Assembly (NCBI GenBank): GCA_011033025.1
Contig: WFMF01000069.1
Location: 496,001-560,000, forward strand
DNA from: Beroe forskalii
Taxonomy: Eukaryota > Ctenophora > Nuda > Beroida > Beroidae
Reading direction: 5' to 3'
DNA length: 64,000 nt
Position 1 is the first letter of the stretch. Every line of letters begins with the position of its first letter. This document shows, piece by piece, positions 33,875 to 44,660 of the stretch. Made by a program: the position numbers and the translations under genes. The notes under the pieces were generated by a model. That model was given only the letters and a program-made list of their open reading frames with translations, was not told the DNA's origin and ran no database searches.

Positions 33875-33905
33875 AACAGTTCTCTCCGGAAGTATTTCAA
33901 CTCAC

Positions 33906-33992
33906 TGAAGGCGATGCTGAGTCGTTCAGAAGGCCTGATGTTCGGAGTTTGTCAATGATCGCCTGCAGCTCGTCAGTATTACGAGCGACACA
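33906..33992 (-). CDS. RSF1-like protein, 29-codon exon
   Basis: The acceptor is GTGAAG|TGTGTC and the donor is CCTTCA|GTGAGT; phase 0. The product CVARNTDELQAIIDKLRTSG aligns with the WKCIVRNRNELAETLALLKA segment that follows the conserved GRD block in vertebrate RSF1. The Trp-Lys pair before the Cys is missing with this acceptor. An alternative AG six bases upstream would add an in-frame stop. Confidence 0.6.
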
Positions 33993-34190
33993 CTTCACTT
34001 CGCCACGTATCGTATGAAATACAACAAAAAGTTGCAAACAAATTGTAACTAAAAGTTAATAACCTAGGGAGCATTTAAAAAAAACGTATAAATGATATGC
34101 TAAAAACCATTTAATCATTAAACGATAAAAACCATTTAACCATTAATGCTTTTCATTTTTCAATCTGTTTAGTCAGTGTAACTAACTCAC

Positions 34191-34379
34191 ATGGCCGTCC
34201 TCATTGGTTTCTGTGATCGGTCCCGCGGGAGGGACTAACTCCAGGTAGATCCTGATCTCTTCCGGCCACAGCGGGAAGTGAAAGAGACAGTTCCCCAGAG
34301 CGTCCTGTCCGAGGACAGTGGGGCGCAGACTCTCAGCTTCGTACTCTGTGAAACAGTGCACTAGCCGGGGCGACATCAT
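34191..34379 (-). CDS. RSF1-like protein, exon with the LxPxxLGxDxxGN block
   Basis: The acceptor is TTCCTTTAACCGTAG|ATG and the donor is GGCCAT|GTGAGT, giving 63 codons in phase 0. Residues include TEYEAESLRPTVLGQDALGN followed by an aromatic-rich stretch and EIRIYLE. This matches the RSF1/WHIM pattern (MRLQPIGRDKDGLMYWY...VRMYIEE). RSF1 is the histone-binding partner of SNF2H in the RSF nucleosome-spacing complex, and this region is part of its remodeller-interacting module. The leading ATG is internal, since the upstream exon joins in phase. Confidence 0.68.
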
Positions 34380-34609
34380 CTACGGTTAAAGGAATATGAA
34401 GGGGGAATTTCTCCTACATCTGGAGATTGGAGGGCTACAAGACAAAAATCGCGGTATGACTGACATGTAAAAAGATTTGCAGGAATGGTCGCACTAAAAG
34501 GCACGGGAGTTGAGCAAATTTGCCTCGCTCTCACCCTCTCCCAAACTCGAGGTTAAATAATCTTTACTAAAAACTGAAGTGTCATGAACAAAGAAATCTC
34601 CGCACTAAC

Positions 34610-34761
34610 CACTTTGGAGGAACAGAGGCAGTGAATGAGCGTAAGTCTCTCCTGGATGCTGAGCTCGTGGAACATTCTCCCGTTATTCTGGGGATCCTCA
34701 GGACTCAGGACTTGAAGGGGAGTTTTGTGGGAGCCGAAGACATCGTAGAACTCATCAGTAA
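34610..34761 (-). CDS. RSF1-like protein, WHIM-type exon (most N-terminal exon seen)
   Basis: The acceptor is CCTTTCTCGGAG|TT and the donor is AAAGTG|GTTAGT. The 152 nt start with two bases of a split codon and end in phase 0. The product includes FHELSIQERLTLIHCLCSSK, which corresponds to YLEMSVECKLALLKYLCECQ in RSF1. From this LC pair to the GxDxxG block in the next exon the spacing equals that of the vertebrate protein (35 residues) when this donor is used. Earlier exons should lie above 34761, in or beyond the tandem-repeat block, and were not found. The gene is therefore partial. Confidence 0.65.
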
Positions 34762-34879
34762 CTCCGAGAAAGGATTAACAAATAATGAAAATGTAAAAAT
34801 TTTGCGTCGTACTATTTTTCACGAACTGAGATACATTTCAAATCGCAAAAATTCGAATCGCTACGTAGAATTTCCAAGA

Positions 34880-36796
34880 AAAAATCGAAAATTTTAAAAT
34901 TGCGTAAAATGACTCAAAACCGGTTGGAACGTGTTTATATAGTCCCTAGGAGTGTCCATACCAATTTTTGGCCCGATTGGTCACTCAGAACGGCCACAAT
35001 GGGGCCTTTCCATAGTAGATTTTCAAAATGGAAAGGATGAGAACCAAATGAGAACCAAATGAGAACGGGGATTTTGAAGGGTTTAAAGGTGGTAAATGAC
35101 TCAAAACCGGTTCAGGGTTGTAGAGGGCATTGAGGAGATGACTTGTGCAAATTTTTGGCGACTTTGGACTTTCGGGGACGCCGGGCCACGCCCTTTTCGT
35201 CACAAAAATCGAAAATTTTAAAATTGCGTAAAATGACTCAAAAACCGGTTGGAACGTGTTTATATAGTCCCTAGGAGTGTCCATACCAATTTTTGGCCCG
35301 ATTGGTCACTCAGAACGGCCACAATGGGGCCTTTCCATAGTAGATTTTCAAAATGGAAAGGATGAGAACCAAATGAGAACCGGGAATTTGAAGGGTTTAA
35401 AGGTGGTAAATGACTCCAAAACCGGTTCAGGGTTGTAGAGGGCATTGAGGAGATGACTTGTGCAAATTTTTTGCGACTTTGGACTTTCGGGGACGCCGGG
35501 CCACGCCCTTTTCGTCACAAAAATCGAAAATTTTAAAATTGCGTAAAATGACTCAAAACCGGTTGGAACGTGTTTATATAGTCCCTAGGAGTGTCCATAC
35601 CAATTTTTTGGCCCGATTGGTCACTCAGAACGGCCACAATGGGGCCTTTCCATAGTAGATTTTCAAAATGGAAAGGATGAGAACCAAATGAGAACCAAAT
35701 GAGAACGGGGATTTTGAAGGGTTTAAAGGTGGTAAATGACTCAAAAACCGGTTCAGGGTTGTAGAGGGCATTGAGGAGATGACTTGTGCAAATTTTTGGC
35801 GACTTTGGACTTTCGGGGACGCCGGGCCACGCCCTTTTCGTCACAAAAATCGAAAATTTTAAAATTGCGTAAAATGACTCAAAACCGGTTGGAACGTGTT
35901 TATATAGTCCCTAGTAGTGTCCATACCAATTTTTGGCCCGATTGGTCACTCAGAACGGCCACAATGGGGCCTTTCCATAGTAGATTTTCAAAATGGAAAG
36001 GATGAGAACCAAATGAGAACCAAATGAGAACGGGGATTTTGAAGGGTTTAAAGGTGGTAAATGACTCCAAAACCGGTTGGAACGTGTTTATATAGTCCCT
36101 AGGAGTGTCCATACCAATTTTTTGGCCCGATTGGTCACCAGAACGGCCTAATGGGGCCTTTCCATAGTAGATTTTCAAAGTGGAAAGGATGAGAACCAAA
36201 TGAGAACGGGATTTTGAAGGGTTTAAAGGTGGTAAATGACTCCAAAACTGGTTCAAGGTTGTAGAGGGCATTGAGGAGATGACTTGTGAAAATATTTGGC
36301 GAGTAGGACGCTGGGCCACGCCCCTTTTCAAAATTGCGAAAATGAGAACCAAATCAAAAATGAGAACGGTTTTGGAACGTGTTTATATAGTCCCTAGGAG
36401 TGTCCATACAAAACCAGAACGGCCAAATGGGGCCTTTCCATAGTAGATTTTCAAAATGGAAAGGATGAGAACCAAATGAGAACGGGGATTTTGAGGGCAT
36501 TTAAAGGTTAAAGGTGGTATGACTCCAAAACCGGTTCAGGGTTGTAGAGGGCATTGAGGAGATGACTTGTACAAATTTTTGGCGACTTTGGACTTTCGGG
36601 GACGCCGGGCCACGCCCTTTTCGTCACAAAAATCGAAAATTTTAAAATTGCGTAAAATGACTCAAAATCAGTTGGAACGTGTTTATATAGTCCCTAGGAG
36701 TGTCCATACCAATTTTTGGCTCGATTGGTCACTCAGAACGGCCACAATGGGGCCTTTCCATAGTAGATTTTCAAAATGGAAAGGATGAGAACCAAA
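34880..36796. repeat. tandem repeat of 315-326 bp, about six copies
   Basis: Landmarks TCGAAAATTTTAAAATTGCG (34884, 35209, 35524, 35850), GTTTATATAGTCCCTAGGAG and GAGGAGATGACTTGTGCAAA recur in order. Length differences come from one or two copies of an 11-bp word (GAGAACCAAAT). One copy at about 36.3 kb is shortened. Peptides read from the array repeat with it and are not genes. Confidence 0.9.
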
Positions 36797-37140
36797 TGTT
36801 CGCCAATTTTTTTCCTTGGCGAACTCCTGAAGTTCGCCGGAGAGCCTGCCGGACGTCTGCCGAACTTCGCCCAGGAACTCGAGCGAACTCAGGTGAATCC
36901 GCGCGGAGTTCCGCCGCAAATCGGTGAACTAGTTCGCCAGGCGAACCAGTTCGCAAGCGAACCCAAAATTTTGGTTGGCGAACGATTGTTCGCCGGCGAA
37001 ACAATCGTCTGCGGCGAACTAGTTCGTGGAACAAGTTCTGCGGCGGGATAGTTCGTTTTAAATCCAAAGTTCGCCGCGAACTAGTTTTTCTAAGTTCGCG
37101 GCGAACCAGTTCGCGGCGAACTTCATTATTCATTTTATGC
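36797..37140. repeat. dense field of short palindromes built on AGTTCGC/GCGAACT
   Basis: More than 20 occurrences of GTTCGC or GCGAAC alternate in orientation, e.g. GTTCGCCGGCGAA, AACTAGTTCGCC, AGTTCGCGGCGAACCAGTTC. Spacing is irregular, so this is not a simple tandem array. No coding signal; open frames on both strands result from the stop-poor motif. Confidence 0.7.
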
Positions 37141-37214
37141 TGCGAACTTGTTTGTCATCAACTATAACAATCCGCTGCAAACTGCCAAACTAGTTCACCT
37201 CGAACGATTGTCTG

Positions 37215-37490
37215 CCAACCCAAACCCTAACCCGAATCCAAACGCGAACCCAAACCGAACCCAACTCCCAACCCTAACCCAAACCCAAACTCCAAACCCT
37301 AACCCAAACCCTAATTAAAAACCCTAACCCAAACCCTAACCCAAAACCCTAACCCAAACCCCCAACCCAAACCCCAACCCAAACCCTAACCCAAAACCCT
37401 AACCCAAACCCAAAACCCAAACCCAAACCCAAACCTAACCCCAAAACCCAAAACCCTAACCCTTAACCCTAACCCAAAACCCTATGGGCA
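37215..37490. repeat. degenerate telomere-like (CCCTAA)n tract
   Basis: CCCTAACCC and CCCAAACCC words alternate for about 270 bp. The basic unit is CCCTAA with many A insertions and T losses. The C-rich strand is the plus strand. It could be an interstitial telomeric remnant or a subtelomeric satellite. Confidence 0.75.
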
Positions 37491-37794
37491 TCCATAAGGA
37501 CGTCCGCAATGAGGGGGGGGAGGAGTCGCCCAATGCGGACGTTTGTGGACATTAGGGGAGGGGGTGTTTGGTCAACACGGACGTCGTCCGCATTTTGAAG
37601 TTATGGTCGATTTGACGGTTATTTCAATAAGAAAATCGTGAAATTTCAAAGCCCAGAATGATGACTAAAAAGTTTTTTAAAAAAAGTGGGACGCCCCTTG
37701 GGAGGGGAGGGTTTTAAAGGACAAGGGGGGGGGGGGCCTAAAATCCCTCAAAATTTTTTGGGACGTCCTTTTTTTCCCGGGATGGGCCCTAACC
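37491..37794. other. spacer with purine and G runs, no gene
   Basis: Contains GACGTCCGCA..TGCGGACGT inverted words and runs of G up to 12. Nothing coding seen. Confidence 0.4.
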
Positions 37795-38285
37795 CAAAAA
37801 TTCAGATGATCTATCTTTGGTCAAAAACACTGTGCTGTACTTGTCACTGTCTCTGAGTTTATGTGCCTTGGACATGATCTGAGACACAACTGATGAGTTA
37901 GACAAAGTCACTTTCACAGGCCGTGGTCCTTTGTCTGAAACCTTCCCTATTTGAAAAACTTCCAACTGGGGCTTTCCCCTATCACATCTATGATGTCCGT
38001 TATCTTCTCACTGAGCTCCTTGCAGTCATCCCCTCCAAGCCTAAATACCATGATATTACATCTTTGGTCTTCTTCTTCCACAACTTTCTTGACAATAGAT
38101 GCAATGTTTGCAGCTGTCACAGTTGCCTGACCTGTCTGCCCTGAAATTGCTGCTGAACTATATGATCTAAATTCCTCCTTCACTGTTTCCTGAACTGATG
38201 TCTTTCTTCACTGCAGATTTCACAGTGCCTAGCTGCTCCTCTTTCAATTGCAGCAATTCCAGGAATTTTTCTGCAAATCGGGATC
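37795..38285 (-). pseudogene. broken LINE ORF1-like fragment
   Basis: Read on the minus strand, three frames together give the typical order of an invertebrate non-LTR ORF1 protein. First comes a Lys/Glu/Leu coiled-coil-like stretch (FLELLQLKEEQL, about 38285-38190), then VVEEEDQRCNIMVFRLGGDD and an amphipathic segment (38183 to about 37975), then KGPRPVKVTLSNSSVVSQIM followed by KAHKLRDSDKY and VFLTKDRSSE (to about 37795). Frame changes lie near 38190 and 37972, so it cannot make one product. No reverse transcriptase part is next to it, so it is a truncated copy. ORF1 proteins bind element RNA; the exact clade is not assigned. Confidence 0.65.
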
Positions 38286-38499
38286 TTTCTTTGCTTGAAT
38301 TTGCTTCGAAACACAATATGAGATGAATCAAATATGAGCTATAACCTTATTTTCTTTTTCTGACCTATACTCACACGGTATAAATAGAAATAGAATAAAT
38401 TAGGATATTACAAAGTATGAAATCAGTAGTATTTGTCACAAATCTGTAAGCCTTAAAAACACGCCCGTAAGCATTAAAAACACGCCTTCACTGGTGTGA

Positions 38500-39090
38500 A
38501 GCTGCCCCGCTTAGAGTTACTTGAATTGCGCGCGCAATATATAAGGCAAGGTCCTGAAACGTAGGACAACGTAATGTTAAACACGTATAACCAACCCTGT
38601 TCTTCGTGTTCAAGTTCCTAAACCCGCATAGGTGTGTGTACGCGCGTCGACGTCCAAATGTGGAACGTTGCGCCGCGCGCGAGGGTAGGGTAACATCCTA
38701 CGAGTACGCGCGCGGCGCTTCTGAGGAAGCCAAGCGCGCCGCGCAACGCAAACAGGGATATACGTGTTTAGCAAGTGTTCAAATTGCGCGGCTTGTACAC
38801 ACGCACACGTCTAGACCAATGGTATTATGGTTTCACGGTGCGCGGCTTACTGCCTGTAATTAATAGGCAGCGAGCCGCGCACGATCACGCCGCGCATGGA
38901 AAAGCCACGCACATATGAGTACGACACGCCCCTGCTATGTTCAATTAAGCCCGCATAGGGGTGTACGCGCCGCGCTTTTCCCTACGCGCAGCCACACAGC
39001 GATATACGTGTTTAGAAACCCTACGAAACCTATGCACTCATTGGTGCGCGGCGCGTACACGCCATTTAGGTCCGCGCGCTACGTCAAGTT
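38500..39090. repeat. CpG- and GCGC-rich block with an internal duplication of about 250-330 bp
   Basis: CCCGCATAGG followed by GTGTACGCG occurs at about 38623 and 38950, and GATATACGTGTTTAG at about 38756 and 39001. The base composition is far richer in CG than the surroundings. Open frames here lack splice or start context and are not called. Confidence 0.6.
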
Positions 39091-40076
39091 TGAGTTCATG
39101 AATCCGCCGAATTACCGGCAAATTACCGGCATGTGACAAAAACGTGACAAAAACGTGACAAAGCTAAATAATGAGTTTCTGTCTACTTTGACTCACTTTA
39201 GTGATCAGATATCATAGTAGGAGGTCCTTAGACACTGTCTGAGCCGTTTTAGAGTCAATGATGACACAGTGATGACATTATGACATCATGGTGACACAAA
39301 AAATAAATTTTCAAAAATTTTCCAAATTTGTTCAGAATCACTTTTAAACCGTTCAGAATGTCAAAGTAAGTCATAAAAACATGATTTTGATTCAAAATTT
39401 TCGATTTTGTCAGGTAATATTGCGATATTGACATACAGTAAAAAACGAAAAATCGGTCATCACGGACGAAAAATCGACTTTTTTGTTAAGATAGCGATTT
39501 ATTTCTTCTAGTAAACATTCAACTGACGTGCCTGCAAAATTTGGTGTGGCTATCTATTCCAGAACTCGAGATATGACACTTGTCACCATTTTCATGACCT
39601 GAGAGTATCCCTCAAATTACCGGCACTTGTAACAAAATGTGACAAAATTGAAATGCGTGTTTCTGGGTGTTCTAATATGCTCTGATGATTTTATATGATC
39701 AGATATGATTGCTGATGGTCATTAGATACTGCTCCAACCATCTTGAGGCCTTTATTCCTGAAAATGGTGACGCGGTGACACCTTAGTGACACCATGACAC
39801 CCATTTCAAAAATTCTCCAAATTTGTTCGGAATCACTTTAAAACCGTTCAGAAAGTCAAAGTAAGTCACAAAAACATGATTTTGAATGAAAATAATCGGT
39901 TTTGTTTACCAAATTTTCGATCGTGACTTAGCCTGAAAATACAGTGTCACATCAGCTGAAAATCAAAAAAGGGCCATAAAAGACCTGAAAATGTAATTTT
40001 TGAATGTCTGATGATTTATATCTTCTAGTTACCATGAAATTGACATGCCTGCAAAATTTGGTGTGGCTATCTATTG
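39091..40076 (-). repeat. satellite array in reverse orientation: terminal module, type A, type B
   Basis: Read on the minus strand from 40076: a type B monomer, a type A monomer, then the terminal module ending GGCGGATTCATGAACTCA at 39091. The terminal module is closest to that at 30.2-30.4 kb. Confidence 0.88.
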
Positions 40077-40681
40077 AGACAATGCAGCAGTCAACAACGT
40101 ATCAGAAAGCACTCGCATAGAAATGATCATAATCTGCACGTGCAGAATACCTGTATCCATAGCAACGGCGCGACTTAGCCCAGCTTAGCCTTCGTTTCTC
40201 TTGATATTTTCTTGGCAAGCTCTAATTTAATTCGGTGCGGAAGCACAAACATAATTCACGTGCTCTTACGAAATTATAATTAAGATGTGTCCCAGGGGCC
40301 GACAATCCGACATAGCACATGCAATTCAAATTCAGTGACTTCACATTCATCTATAAGATTATAAGATATAAGAGGACATCTGAATAAGTAAATGGTGTTG
40401 GAAACGTGGAACTGTTCAAAGTAGCTCTCGAGTTTTGAAGTAAATAAGTAGGTATTGACCCGACAGTTACTCGAAAAGTAAACAATTAGTTTGTAAACTC
40501 ATGAAGGGACAAAGGGTACCGCGAAGGGCTTCTAAACATAATATAATAATTAATGAACTAGTTACGAGAATAATAAAACCTAAAATTTGCAATTCCCAAA
40601 CCGCAACATATGACCCGAACAATAGAGTGAATTTCTGACATAAATAACTTAAGTTCTCCATACTCTCAGGAGGTTGAAGTA
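40077..40681. other. no gene seen
   Basis: AT-rich spacer with no supported exon. Confidence 0.4.
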
Positions 40682-41122
40682 CCTTATCGGACATAATTAT
40701 CACGGACTTAAGTTTCACGGACCTAAAATTTCACGGACATTAATATTCACGCTCGATCCTGCCACTTCAAATTTCAAGAAAATCTCGAAATTTTCGGTTC
40801 GATTTTTTCCACGATTTGAATACTTGATTTCAAGATTTTTTCAATATATTTCGTTAATTAATATGATTAATTTCATATTTCACGTTCTCAGCATGAAAAA
40901 GAAGTATAATTTCCTTAAAAATTTTATTATTGCGTTTAAAGAGATAAAGTCAGAAATTTTGCGTCTCTACCCTAGAAATTTTAAGAGGAAATACCGGACT
41001 CAATTTTCACGTACCTGAAAATCACGGACATTATCACGGACAAAATTTTCACAGACATTTTAATATTCACGCTGATGTGCTCAGCGTGTGTTCAATTTCC
41101 GTGATAATTTTGTCCGATCAGG
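40682..41122. mobile_element. 441-bp MITE with 25-bp inverted ends and TA borders
   Basis: Ends CCTTATCGGACATAATTATC and (inverted) CCTGATCGGACAAAATTATC match at 23 of 25 positions, continuing ACGGA. TA is present at 40680-40681 and 41123-41124. Subterminal repeats of TCACGGAC point inward from both ends. No open frame. Confidence 0.75.
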
Positions 41123-41390
41123 TATGGGTCCAGCCCACAATTTTTGGGGGCGTGCAAATTTAAGGTCACTTGGTGTCACCTCGCGGCGCCTCATCCGCAA
41201 AAAGGACGTTTTTTGAATATAAATGTAATTTAATTATGTATTAGTAATGGCAGAGGGCTGGGGGCGGCAGCCCCCAGATGCCAGAGCTCTGGAGCTAAAA
41301 GAAATGTCGCCTCAATAGAATTTTTGCATTGTTTTCAAGTCAACAGCTCCATCATTGTTGTACACAATTTCACTAAATATATTAACAAGA
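41119..41390 (+). mobile_element. 5' fragment of a second copy of the hAT-like element
   Basis: From CAGGTATGGGTCCAGCCC onward the sequence matches the left end of the element at 4734 with only three changes in the first 43 bases (including TTTTTGGGGGCGTGCAAATT). It continues through one unit of the 149-bp repeat. The right terminus was not found, so the copy is truncated. Its first four bases overlap the last bases of the neighbouring MITE. Confidence 0.75.
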
Positions 41391-41724
41391 ATTGCGCCTG
41401 CCGACAAAATTATTGTTGTTTGTCCGTTGTTTCCGTAGGCCGTTTGCAGGCGCTTAATTTCTCTCCCCCGTGATGCTTGATGTCTTGAAACTCAAAATTT
41501 TGAAAATAATAGTTTAAACGACCTGGGCAGTGGACAACATGCTAATTTTAGTATCGTGCCATCGTGTATTTCGAAATCTAACTGCTGAATTGAACTTATT
41601 ACTGAAAATTTTCTGTGACATGATTTAAAATCTTTCTGATGAACTGATTGGGCTGTAGGATCACTTTTTGCTATCAGAAAACTGAAGATAAGCTCAGAAA
41701 TTAAAAATTTGAAATTTGACTATA

Positions 41725-41800
41725 GTGGGGCCAGAACCCGTGACCTCCAGCGTGACAGCACTGCCAATTTCGACACGTTAGCCGATTGCGCTACGAAGTC
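41725..41800 (-). pseudogene. tRNA-Asp-like sequence or tRNA-derived SINE head
   Basis: Read on the minus strand, TAGCGCAATCGG matches a Pol III A box, and GGTCACGGGTTC lies at B-box distance. Between them CTGTCACGC resembles the anticodon loop of tRNA-Asp(GTC). The B box is imperfect (GGTTCTGGCCC) and the acceptor stem does not close well, so an active tRNA is unlikely. Confidence 0.45.
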
Positions 41801-42589
41801 ATGACTCATGATGTGTCATGTTAATTATGTGTGACGATATGTGTCTTATTGTGATATTGATTCAATTTTCCACATCAATTCTCAAAGGATAGTCAAATTT
41901 GGCAAGCCTTCTTCACATTTCCTCGGTCAATATCTTTTTTGAAGGAAAAAATCGTGTTTTAGTATTTGAAATGAAGATCAATTTCCAGGACATTAGTCAA
42001 TATGAAAATTGAAAACTTTAGTCACTGGGAATGTGGCACGGATGGGCCTGGTCAACGTATAAGATTAAAATTTTTGACAACCGAAAGCTCCAAGAATTAA
42101 GAAATTCGTGATTTTGAATTGAAGATATGTGATAAGGGGACGGACGGAAGGACGGAAGGAGGGACATTTTCGCGACTGATATTATAAAGGAGCAATCCGT
42201 ACACTTTCAAGAAATTACAGTAGTTGTATTGTAAACCTGGACCTGATATACACATATCTTATTTCTCACCTTCCTAAACCACGATCTCTGCCAACCCTCC
42301 TCATTGCCTTTTTGTATACACAAAATAGCCAATGGGGAGAGAAAAAATCATCTTCAGATCCTCTCCATTTTCTTCCCGTATATTATAACTTTATAATATG
42401 TAGGTAGATATGTCCTGTCTTCCTGTTCTTTCGCATTATTGCTTGTTGTCGTGGAATGAAACGACTTCAAAATCTCCTGCACAGCTCCACAGGATTGAAG
42501 AAAAATAGCTCGCGCATGGAGAATGTAACTCGAGTGTGTAACAAAATTAATATAATTACATTCAATTAATATTACATCAAATGTACCAA
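41801..42589. other. no gene seen
   Basis: AT-rich spacer with a short GGACGGAAGGAC-type repeat near 42138-42165. No exon supported. Confidence 0.4.
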
Positions 42590-42930
42590 AACCCGTCCAA
42601 AATCTGTTCAAAACCTGACCCAACTTGTTCAAAACTTGTCAAAAAACTGTCTTAAATCTTTCCAAAACCCGTCCAAACTTGCATAAATACCCGTCCAAAA
42701 CCCGTCTAGAATTTCTTTAAAATCTATCTAAAACCCGTCCAAATCCTGTCGAGAACCTGTCAAAAACCCGTCAAGAACCTGTCTAAATCCTGTCCAAAAC
42801 CCGTCAAGAACCCGTCAAGAACCCGTCGGAAATTTTTTTTTAACTGTTGAAACCTGTTTTAATTCAGATCAGAACCTGTCCCGGACCTGTCTGCGAACCT
42901 GGCATTCGCCTGTCAACAACCTGTCCATCA
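42590..42930. repeat. short minisatellite of about 11 bp
   Basis: Diverged copies of AACCCGTCCAA / AACCTGTCAAG run for about 340 bp. Copies grow more diverged towards the satellite on the right. Confidence 0.8.
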
Positions 42931-42949
42931 AAAGTGGACGGGGTACCGT

Positions 42950-44660
42950 GTGTCAGGAGGCCTCTATTGCAGAAGTTGAGATATGGCACTTGTCACCATT
43001 TTCATGACCTGAGAGTATCCGCCAAATTACCGGCACTTGTAACAAAATGTGACAAAATTGAAATGCGTGTTTCTGGGTGTTTTAATATGCTCTGATGATT
43101 TCATATGATCAGATATGATTCATGGTCATTAGATACTGTTTGAACATCTTGAGGCCTTTATTCCTGAAAATGGTGACATGGCACACCAAGATGACACCCT
43201 GACACCCATTCAAAATTCTCAAATTTGTTCGGAATCACTAAACCCGTTCGAAAGTCAGCCTAGTCACAAAAACAGAGCTGAATGAGTCACCTACTAACGT
43301 CTCGATCTGATCCAGCTCGAAAACAAGCCAGTACCATCAGTTTGTGCAAAGTGCCGTGTGTCACCGAAAATGGGCCGACTAGGTCTTTTAGTTACCACTA
43401 GCTGATGCTCGTGCAAAATTTGGGTGTGTTGTCTACAGTTTGTCAACATTACGACCTGAGTCACTAGAGACACTTGCAGCATAATTGAAAATGTGCTCTG
43501 GCAGTTCTAATACCTGATGATTCATAGACCGTATTATGATTGTTTGATGTCATTGCAGGATAATGGAAATATCTGGTGCCTTTATTCCTGAAAATGCAAG
43601 TATTGTCTTAGTGACAACATGGACACCCATTTTCAAATTCCTCCTTGGGCCTCAGCCTGAATCATTTAAATCAAATAGAAAGTTTAAATTAAATTAAAAA
43701 TATATGAGTTTTGAATGGAAATAATCGTTTATTTACCAGTTCTTTTGGGTCTGATTAGTTTTAGAATACAGGGCCATCAGCGAAAAGTCAAAAAGCCAGA
43801 AAGTTGTCTCGAAAATGAATGTCGTTGATTTGCTATCTTTGAACATTATGAAACAGCCTGGGGCCAGAAGAACATTGCAGAAGTCGTAGCTGATGGCGTA
43901 CTGGCTCATTGCGACTGAAAATAAATAGCCGTGGTACTTGTGGTCGTGTCGTGCATTGGGAATGAAATGCAAAGCCAGCCAACATGTTCCCCGGTGATTT
44001 ATGTGATCAACATATTGCCGATGGCTGGCCAGACAGCCAAAGGGCTTGAGGTTTTCCCACCTTGAAATGGTGACGCAGACATCAAGATATTTTATACCCA
44101 TTTCGTGTACCAGTTTGTTCGGAACACCAGTCCCTGCCCCAGAAAGTCAGTAAGTCACACAAACATGATATTTTAATGGAAATAATCGGTTTGTTACTGA
44201 TTTGGATTTGGCTCAAAATAAGAAGTCATTATCACAACAAAATATAAAGACTCTAAAGACCTGAAAATGGCTTTGAATGGCTGCTGATTTATATCTTTTA
44301 GTTACCATGAAATTGACATGCCTGCAAATTTAGTGTGGCTATCTATTGCAGAAGTCAAGATATGGCACTGTCACCATTTTCATGACCTGAAAGAGCATCC
44401 TCAAATTGGCGGCACTTGTAACAAAATGTGACAAAATTGAAATGCGTGTTTCTGGGTGTTTCAACATGTTCTGGTGATTTTATGTGATCAAATATGACTG
44501 CTGATGGCCATAGATATATCAACCATCTTGAGGCCTCTATTCCTGAAAATGGTGACGCGGTGACACCAAGATGACACCCTGACACCCATTTCAAAAATTC
44601 TCCAAATTTGTTCGGAATCACTTTAAACCCGTTCAGAAAGTCAAAGTAAGTCACAAAAAC
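42950..44660 (-). repeat. strongly degenerate satellite copies in reverse orientation
   Basis: About three monomers of the 506/517-bp family. The outer parts (42950-43250, 44270-44660) are close to consensus, while 43250-44250 keeps order and spacing but has frequent substitutions and small gaps. At 44660 the array meets a forward array head to head. Confidence 0.8.

Noticed and set aside
34985..36919. Several 60-150 aa frames between 34.9 and 36.9 kb
   Set aside because: All repeat with the 315-326 bp tandem unit and are not gene-like.
38606..39136. Two plus-strand frames of 85 and 73 aa in the CpG-rich block
   Set aside because: Open because of unusual composition; the two share duplicated DNA and the second runs into satellite.
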